This document shows positions 56,612 to 64,000 of a stretch of DNA of 64,000 bases, piece by piece. Both the position numbers and the translations under genes were made by a program. The DNA comes from Apium graveolens. Lineage: Eukaryota > Streptophyta > Magnoliopsida > Apiales > Apiaceae. Positions within the stretch are counted from its first letter, which is position 1. Each line of letters opens with the position of its first letter. The notes below the pieces were generated by a model, which saw nothing but the letters and a program-made list of their open reading frames with translations, was not told where the DNA came from and made no database searches. The stretch spans positions 167,756,275 to 167,820,274 of the forward strand of contig NC_133647.1 of NCBI RefSeq assembly GCF_009905375.1. Direction: 5' to 3'.

Positions 56612-57211
56612 TGTTAGGTCATACACACTGTAGAAGGGGGTTGAATACAGTGTATAGCACAATCAAATCGAATTCAAAGAACACAAGTAACAGAAAACAA
56701 ACTTTATTAAACTCTGTTATAATGTAGAATTGTCCTCTCTCAGTGATGAACAAATATCACGAGAGCTGCTAGGGTTTTTCAATGAATAATATTCTCGATA
56801 ATGATAACACTTATAGTGTAAACCCTGTGTCTGTGTTTATATATTACACAGTTACAAGATAATCGCTAATTGATATGGAATATAATTCTGCTTCCTAAAA
56901 TATATCAATTAGTTATCTTTTCTTCCAAGTATTCCATTCTTCACAGAATCCCTTCTTCATGCATATCTCTTCTTACGTTTGTCTTGATCTTCTTTCCTTT
57001 CAATCAGCCGCCTTCCTTATCTGAAAGTTTCCTTTAAGTCCTGATATTATCTCTTGATAAATATCTCCTGAACCTTAAGTACTGATAACTTAAGTTCTGT
57101 CTTCAGTATAAGTGCTGATATCCAGTTAAGTACTGATTTGTCCTGTTTAAGTAAGATCTGAAAACTAAACACAAATCATATTAGACATGACATTATCAAA
57201 TATATCTAACA
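56612..57211 (-). repeat. 5' LTR of Copia-G (600 bp)
   Basis: TGTTAG ... CTAACA. TATATAAA on the minus strand at 56836-56843, followed by CACAG. It drives the full-length transcript toward lower coordinates. Confidence 0.96.
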
Positions 57212-57216
57212 AAGTG
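57212..57216. repeat. Target-site duplication of Copia-G (right copy)
   Basis: AAGTG, identical to 44077-44081. Confidence 0.93.
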
Positions 57217-60200
57217 ATACCTGATATCGATGTGCTTTGTTCTCGAGTGTTGAACTGGATTGTTTGAGATTGCTATTGCACTTGTATTGTCACAGAATAT
57301 TGGGATCTTAGATATCAACAGACCATAATCCTGGAGTTGGTTCCTCATCCACAAGATTTGAGCACAACAGCTCCCAGCAGCTATGTATTCAGGTTCTGCA
57401 GTTGATGTGGATACTGAGTGCTGCTTCTTGCTATGCCAGGATACCAATCTTCTTCCAAGAAACTGACAGCTTCCTGATGTACTTTTCCGGTCAATCTTAC
57501 AACCTGCAAAATCTGAATCTGTATAGCCAACTAGGTCAAAACCTGTACCTTTACCAAATTCCAAGATTTGGAGTGCCCTTAAGGTACCTAAATATTCTTT
57601 TAACAGCTATAAGATGAGATTCTTTTGGTTCAGCTTGAAATCTAGCACATAAGCATGTTGCAAACATAATATCTGGTCTACTTGCTGTGAGATAAAGTAA
57701 TGAGCCTATCATACCTCTGTAGCTTGTGATGTCAACTTTCTTACCAGTTTTGTCCTGATCAAGCTCGGAGGCTGTTGGCATAGGAGTCTTTGCTGGAGTT
57801 GAATCTTCCAGATTACACTTCTTGAGAAATTCTCTGATATACTTGGATTGACAAATGAATATTCCATCTTTCCTTTGACTCACTTGTAATCCAAGAAAGT
57901 AGTTCAACTCTCCCATCATACTCATATCGTACTTACTCCGCATTAGCTTAGAGAATCTTTTGCAAAGATCATCATTAGTAGAACCAAATATAATATCGTC
58001 AACATATACTTGAACTAACATCATATCAGATTTATGCATTTTATAAAATAGAGTTTTATCTATGACACCTCTAGTAAAAGTATTTTTAAGTAAAAACTCA
58101 GAGAGAGTGTCATACCATGTCCTTGGAGCTTGCTTAAGACCATAGAGAGCTTTGAATAGAAAGTAAACAAAATCAGCCAGATTTGGATCTTCAAAACCTA
58201 GTGGTTGTTCCACATACACCTCTTCTTCTAGCTCCCCATTCAGGAATGCACTCTTCACGTCCATTTGATAAACTTTGAATTCTGAATGTGCTGCGAATGT
58301 CAGAAACATCCTGATTGCCTCAAGTCTAGCCACTGGTGCATAGGTTTCATCATAATGTATACCCTCTTCTTGAGAGTAACCTTTAGCTACCAGTCTGGCT
58401 TTGTTTCTCGTTACAATGCCATCTTCATCTAGCTTATTCCTGAATACCCATTTAGTGCCTATCAATGACTTGTTCTTTGGTCGGGGTACCAGCTTCTATA
58501 CCTTCTGCCTCTCAAACTAATTAAGTTCTTCTTGTATAGGGAAACCCAATCTGGATCTTCCAGTACCTCATCCACTTTTTTAGTTTCTATTTCTGAAAAA
58601 AACCCTGAAAAGTGACATTCATTCTTAGTGGCATGTCTAGTTCTTACTCCTGTGTCAGGATCACCAATGATTAATTTAAAGGGATGGTCTCTGTTCCAAA
58701 CTCTTTGACGAGGCAAATATGATCTTGATGTTTCCCCTTGTTCAGTCTGATGTTAAGTGTGAACTGTAGATCCTCTTCCTACTCCCCCTGAGTTGCTATT
58801 ACCATGACTGGATTATTCTGATATGTTTGTAGTGGTTCTTGATGGGGTTCCTGAATGATTATCATGATCATTGTTTCTACCATTATCACCACTTGATCCT
58901 GAATCAACATTGCCATGTAGTACAGGCACAATTCTAGCAATCTCAAGTTCTATTATATCCAAAGGATCATCTGATAGATTTTCAAATTCCATAGATTCAG
59001 AGTCCTTTTCTCTCTGCAGGCTTGCCAATTTGGTGTCGTCGAATGTTACATTAAGGCTTTCAATCACCTTCTGATCAGCAATCATATACTTTAGATTCCA
59101 GAGAATAGCCAAGAAATATGCCTTCTTCTGCTTTAGCATAAAACTTTCCTAGATGTTCATTTCCTTCCTTCAGCACAAAGAATTTAGCACCAAACACATG
59201 AAAGTATTTCAGTGTTGGTTTCTTGTCAGCCATTATCTCACAAGGAGTCTTGTCATGATCTTTATTAATCAGGGTACGATTTTGAGTGTAACATGCTGTG
59301 TTGACAGCTTCAGCCCAGAAGTAGGTAGGAAGTCTTGATTCACTTAGCATAGTCCTTGCTGCTTCAACCAAGGTACGATTTTTCCTTTCTACTATCCCAT
59401 TTTGTTGTAAAGTCCTTGGAGCTGAATACTGTCTCGAAATACCTTTCTCTATACAAAATTCATTTAGAAATGCATTCTTGAATTCTGTCCCATTATCTGA
59501 TTTGATCTTTCTAACATGTAATTTTGCTTCCAACTCAATCTTCTTTATATGATCCACTATCAGCTTAGGTGCTTAATCCTTGGATTATAAAACAACACCC
59601 ATGTGTACTTGAAGAAGTCATCGACCATCACTAAAGCATATCTTTTCCTTGATAGAGATGATACATTCACTGGACCAAATAAATCTATGTGAATCAACTG
59701 AAGAGGTTCAGTTATACTTGTCATTTCCTTGCTTCTGTGTGATGTTTTCTTTGATTTCCCTTTTTCACATGTTTCACAGAGTCCTTCTTGATAGAATTCC
59801 ATCTGTGATAATCCTCTCACTAGTTCTCTCTTGATCAGAGAGTTCATTGTCTTGAAGTTCAAGTGCGGGAGCTTCTTGTGCTATAACCAACTTAGTTTGA
59901 TGAAGCTTTTCTGTAGAAACATCTGCTAACTCCATCACAGGTAGACTTTAAGTCAGCTATGTACATTTTACCTTTCCTTACTCCTTGTAAAGCAAGCTTC
60001 TCATTTTTCCTGTGAGTGATCAAACATCTTTTTTTTCTGAAATCAACATTGTATCCTCTGTCACAAAATTGACTTATGCTTAGAAGATTATGCTTTAACC
60101 CTCATACAAGAGAGATGTTTTCAATGATGACATTGCCAATTTTCAAATTGCCATATCCCTTAGTAAATCCTTTGTTGTCATCTCCAAAGGTAACTATAGG

Positions 60201-60306
60201 GCCAGCTTTCTCAACCACATCTGTGAGCAGGGACTTTTCTCATGTCATGTGCCTAGAACATCCACTGTCCAGAATCCACATGATCTTTTCCTTTCTCACC
60301 TTACCC
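57212..60306 (-). pseudogene. pol: Copia-D pol: protease, integrase, RT, RNase H (main part)
   Basis: From the right: protease MWILDSGCSRHMT (near 60270, then a stop); GAG-pre-integrase and integrase start at 59560-59862 ([24 protein letters not shown]); core at 59075-59557 (IKSDNGTEFKNAF, LQQNGIVERKNRT); C-terminal part and linker at 58813-59139 and 58462-58716. RT at 57551-58465 is open and well conserved ([32 protein letters not shown] with the DD pair intact). RNase H at 57196-57564 ([19 protein letters not shown]) runs into the Copia-G junction. At least four frameshifts separate the pieces. The C-terminal tail lies at 43929-44081. Confidence 0.9.
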
Positions 60307-60322
60307 TGTAAACACAGATTGA

Positions 60323-62863
60323 TTAAGAAGACTTTGGTACCCAAGCTATCTTGGGTCCTGAAGGTTTAGGGGTAGAAATAATATCAATAAATGAAACCTT
60401 AACAGGCTTAGTTTTCACTTTAACTGACTCCTTCTCAGTGCTAGTCTTATCAGAGATGTTAGACTTAGAGACAGGAGGTACTACAGTCTTAGCCTGTGTG
60501 TGCTCATTACCCATGCTTGTCTTAGTGTCAGTGTAAGTGCTAGCAGTTGCATGATAAGCTTTAAAATATTCAGACATGGTAAAAAATGCACATGGCATAC
60601 ATCCAACTATACTACAGGGTTCATGAAAACTAGGCATGTTAGGCATGGCAGGCATACTGAAAGTTATAATAGATTCTACTTTATCTTTAGTGCATGCATG
60701 TGTAAGGTGTGCAGCAGAATTGCAATTATTACAAAGCTTCCTAGATGCAGATGAGGAATATGCCAAATCAAATTTCTTATTAACACCTACCTTGCCATTC
60801 CTGTTCTTCTTAGTCTTAACCTTAGCACTCTCACCAGTCTTAGAGTTGACTATTGGTTCTGGTTTCTTAAGTGAATCTGGTTCCTTTCTATCCACCTTAG
60901 CACCTAGGTCAGTTATGGATTTGGATTTACTAACTGGAGACTTAGGAGTCTTAAGGGATTCCTCTACCTTCTCTCTATCTTCAGCAATCAATTCCTCATT
61001 GATTAGCAAACTTACTACATCCAAAGGTTCTGAAACAGACTCAGTGAATAACGGAGATATAGCATCCTTAATAATAAATGGAACCTTTTCTGAGACAGAC
61101 ATGTTTATCTCAGATGTACCACTATGTTTCTTACTGTTCAGCTTAGAATAGTCAAGTCCTATTGAAGTCTTAGATTTAAATCTTTGACTATCTAATATCT
61201 CCTTCTGAGTCAAAGTTGCATTCTTAAACGCCTGTAACTTCTGCTCTAGGTCAGCAATTTGGGTTCTAAGAATGGCTTCTATGTCTGCATTGCACTTAAC
61301 CTTATTCTCTAGATATTCATTCTTTTGCTTAAGGTCTTCTAGTCCAACTACCAGCAATTCTAGTTCTTTATTTCTAGAGGTTACACTATTAGATTTAAGA
61401 ACTAACTTATCATTTTCCATTTTATATGCAAGCATGCTAGTATGAACATTATACAGTTCTAAAGTAAGTTCATGTACAGTAGATTTGTATTCAGATACAG
61501 ACATATCTATAGTGCTAAGTTCAGGAACATGAGATGATTGTGGTGATTCCTCTGTAGAGTCTACCATAAGATCCAGATTTACATACACTTCTTCTTCATC
61601 CTATTCAGTATCATCCCAGCTTTTTCCTTCAGCAATGTACACTCTTCCCTTTTCCTTTACCACATAAGCACTCAGCTTCTATTTCATCTTCTCATTCTTC
61701 CTTTTCAGATCTTTATAAGTTTCCTTCTTTTCATAAGAATCATTTGACTTTGTTGCCTTGGGTTTTCTGCAATCAGATGCAAAGTGCCCTAGCTCATTGC
61801 AGTTGTAGCATCTTGTTTTGCTCCTGTCTATCCAGCTTGACTTGCAGCCTCCTCTGGAGCCTGACCCTGATAAGTAGCTTCCTTTCTGAAATCTCCCTGA
61901 TGAACCCCTTGGTTTATAGTTAAGCTTTCGTCTGAATCTAACATGACTAAATTTTGCAGCCATGTAGGCCATAGATTTGTCCTCCAACTATATAAGTTCT
62001 TCTTGAGTATAAAACTCACTTTCATCCTCTGGCTCACCATGAGGAATTTCATCTACGATAATTTCTTTGATTGTTGAGGATGGTGCAACTTTATTTTCTT
62101 GAGCTTCAGGTTCACTAACTACAAGTGCAGTGGTTTTTGCAAGTGTCGTACTCTTACTATCAAGAGAACCAGGTATATAGATAATAGCTCTCTGCACTTG
62201 TTCCAGCTCATGTGTTCTCAGCTTTCCATAGATCACATCTAGAGACATAGTGATAAAATCAGCTCTTTCTCTAATTGATGTGTTCTTTTGTTCCAGGTGA
62301 ACTGGGAGTGTTAGCATAAACTTTCTGTTGGACTCACGTATAGGATAAATTTTCCCTTGTAGCTTTAATTCTCTAAACATTCTTGTATATCTCTCAAAGA
62401 ATGAAGACAATGCTTCTCCGGGTAAAAGTTTGAATGCCTCATACTGAGTCGTCAGAATGTCCATCCTGTTTTCTTTGACTTCTTCTGTACTTTCCATTAA
62501 AAGCTCAATGGTTTCCCACATATCTTTCGCATTGTTACTTCCTAGAAGTTGGTGACTCATATCTTTATCGGTCGATTCCACAATTATGAGTTGAAGGCTT
62601 GTGTCCATATTTATCAACTCATTGTCAGTTTCCATATATTTAGACGGATCCCTGGGAGTGGATGAGGAAGGAATTCTTACACCAGTTGTGGTTGTGGATT
62701 CAGCAACTACTTCTATCGGAACATAATGTCCATTCAGTAATATCCCAATGTAAAGTGGATTCGAAGTTTTCATAAACAACATCATCTTTTTCTTCCATAG
62801 GTTATAATTATCTCTATCGAATGGGGGAACCTTTATACTTCTAATTCTTTGGTTGTTCATCAT
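60323..62863 (-). pseudogene. gag: Copia-D gag, long form with coiled coil
   Basis: ATG 62861-62863 (MMNNQRIRSIKVPPFDRDNYNLW). Capsid part to 61988 (AKDMWETIELLMEST, SSFFERYTRMFRELKL, GKLRTHELEQVQRA). TAG at 61988-61990. The same frame then has 61679-61987 with a Gly/Arg/Ser-rich stretch and an intact CCHC (CYNCNELGHFASDC), TAG at 61679, another near 61601, then 60323-61588 with a long coiled coil (LELLVVGLEDLKQKNEYLEN) and a second knuckle-like CNNCNSAAHLTHAC. It ends WVPKSS, TAA 60323-60325, about 16 nt before a splice-acceptor-like AG. The Gag is otherwise one frame, so it is less decayed than the pol. Confidence 0.9.
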
Positions 62864-62993
62864 CTTAGCGGAATTAAATTATTTTAAGTTCAAAAATTTC
62901 AAGAAATGAGAATTTTTGAAAATTAAAAAATTCAAGAAATTTTTCAAGAACTTATTTCTTTCTACGGATCTTGATTTGTAAGTCCAGCGACAA

Positions 62994-63005
62994 GCTCTGA
63001 TACCA
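62994..63005 (-). other. Primer-binding site of Copia-D
   Basis: Minus-strand TGGTATCAGAGC, perfect match, 2 nt inside the 5' LTR. The short leader 62864-62993 is A/T-rich with AATTTTTCAAGAA words. Confidence 0.92.
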
Positions 63006-63007
63006 AT

Positions 63008-64000
63008 TGTTAGTCCCAAAGTATCGTAGCAGGGGGGGTTGAATACGATACCTAAATCTTTTTAGATTCGTTTCAAGTTCTTCGTTAAAAGTACGGAATC
63101 AAAATAACATAAAATAATTCGAGGAATATATTGTTTTATTAATATAAACCTTGAGGTTGTTACAATCTAATCAAAGTATTGATTAGCTACAATAAATTCA
63201 GCAGCATAACAGTATGTTTACAAGAGTAATAAATGTGAAGCTTTAATGGAGCTCTCGTAAGCTTTCTTTATTTGCTGAAGAAGATAACTGACTGAATGAG
63301 AAATCATTCAATTTGTTTTGTAGTCTTTCAAAATTCAATGGACATGTGGTCAATTCTTGTCCACTCATTTCATTAAATTTGTTGCACTTCAAATCAGTGA
63401 ATAACACATCTATGGCGATAGCTCTGTGGTGACAGCATTCCCCTATGCCTTCTATGTGGCGACAGCTTCCATGTGCCTTTTATGTGGCGACATCTCTGTG
63501 GAGACAGAGTTGCCTTGAGCATTTCTCTGTGGTAACAGCTCTGTGGCGACAAGCTCTATGGCGACAAATGCCTTGAGCATTTCTCTGTGGTGACAGCTCT
63601 GTGGCCACAAGATCTATGGCGACAGTTGCCTTGAGCATTTCTCTGTGGTGATAGCTCTGTGGCGACAACCTCTATGGTGACAGTTGCCTTGAGCATTTCT
63701 CTGATAACACTTCTATGGCGACAAGTACTCCTGTGGCGACTAGTATGGAGAGAGCTGTCATGACTTAGAGTATTTTAGCTCTTTGTCAAACCATTCTTCA
63801 CGTATCAATCATTTTTCTTCTGTAATTCAAAATACTTTCTTGAATACTGATGTTTGGTGGACTGGTTTGGTTCACAAACAGCTAGCATTGTGAGGATCCT
63901 AATTCAATTTGTCTTGTCTTTCTGAGTTGATACAGACTGATGTTTATCCATTGCATTTTTCACTAAACCTTTGATCTGTAACACTTGAAATCAATACATG
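63008..64000 (-). repeat. 5' LTR of Copia-D, cut by window end
   Basis: TGTTAGTCCCAAAG at the inner edge; 993 bp visible of about 1200. It matches 37045-38245. 58-bp tandem array at 63411-63745. Confidence 0.92.
63411..63745. repeat. 58-bp tandem repeat in Copia-D 5' LTR
   Basis: TGCCTTGAGCATTTCTCTGT starts at 63511, 63569, 63627 and 63685 (period 58). Each unit has three CTCTGTGGCGACA-type 13-mers. Same copy number and period as in the 3' LTR, with point differences. Confidence 0.93.

Larger units (their letters stand above)
44082..57211 (-). mobile_element. Copia-G: complete 13.1-kb copia element with accessory genes
   Basis: Minus-strand element with two 600-bp LTRs (44082-44681, 56612-57211; about 17 differences, 97.2%) and a perfect 5-bp duplication AAGTG (44077-44081, 57212-57216). 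From right: LTR, PBS, gag, pol, noncoding spacer with promoter, sORF, conserved 3' flank, ORF-X, PPT, LTR. About 6.4 kb of the 13.1 kb lies downstream of pol. Pol is close to intact (three stops, one frame). It is inserted in the RNase H region of Copia-D. Copia-B is a second copy of this family. Confidence 0.96.
37045..64000 (-). mobile_element. Copia-D: minus-strand copia element with minisatellite LTRs, split by Copia-G
   Basis: Minus strand, from right: 5' LTR (63008 to past window end), PBS, gag, pol, [Copia-G 44082-57211], RNase H tail, spacer, ORF-X, PPT, 3' LTR (37045-38245). It lies inside the 3' LTR of Copia-C. Pol is interrupted at 44081/57212, and translation across the two flanks reads as continuous RNase H. 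Gag is closest to Copia-E. The LTR differs from those of B, C and G and carries a 58-bp tandem repeat. Confidence 0.92.

Noticed and set aside
1..64000. Host protein-coding genes, tRNA or rRNA genes, organelle DNA
   Set aside because: Every long stretch is accounted for by LTR elements. No tRNA cloverleaf, rRNA segment or plastid/mitochondrial gene was recognised by eye, though short tRNA genes could be missed without a scan.

Overview
The window is AT-rich plant nuclear DNA made almost entirely of LTR retrotransposons inserted into one another. I found no host gene, tRNA, rRNA or CRISPR array. The evidence is plant-type Ty1/copia and Ty3/gypsy proteins, primer-binding sites matching plant initiator tRNA-Met (TGGTATCAGAGC), and 0.5-3.4 kb LTRs with 5-bp target duplications. 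A eudicot with a repeat-rich genome is likely. An asterid (Apiaceae or Asteraceae) is my guess from remembered resemblance of the accessory ORFs, not something shown here.

Nesting. The outermost visible element is Copia-E (+), seen only as a gag fragment at 10502-11557. On its left it is broken by Copia-B (-; 6761-10501, 5' half only), which is itself broken inside integrase by Copia-A (+; 1-6760). On its right it is broken by Copia-C (+; 11558-37044 visible). Copia-C was hit by a Tekay/Del-like gypsy chromovirus, Gypsy-F (-; 20755-33426, TSD CCAAG), and in its 3' LTR by Copia-D (-; 37045 to beyond 64000). Copia-D was hit in its RNase H region by Copia-G (-; 44082-57211, TSD AAGTG). The deepest chain is E > C > D > G. 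LTR divergence counted by eye agrees with the order: C about 5.7%, G about 2.8%, F about 0.55%.

Copia-B and G are one family. C, D and E are related to it, with a long SIRE/Maximus-like gag carrying zinc knuckles and coiled coil, then protease, integrase, RT and RNase H. C, D and G also carry about 5-6 kb of sense-strand sequence downstream of pol. It holds a large accessory protein of roughly 1250-1580 codons ('ORF-X') in all three, and in C and G a separate 88-89 aa 'sORF' with a conserved TATA region upstream and a conserved 3' flank. In C, ORF-X seems to contain a 389-bp spliceosomal-type intron. This accessory cassette is the most interesting content of the window.

Most coding regions are broken by stops or frameshifts. 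Apparently intact reading frames are the 89-aa sORF of Copia-G, the gag-PR-RT-RNase H frame of Gypsy-F and a 172-aa ORF upstream of the Gypsy-F gag. Gypsy-F is very young (LTRs of identical length, about 99.4% identical) but has a frameshift and a nonsense codon in integrase.
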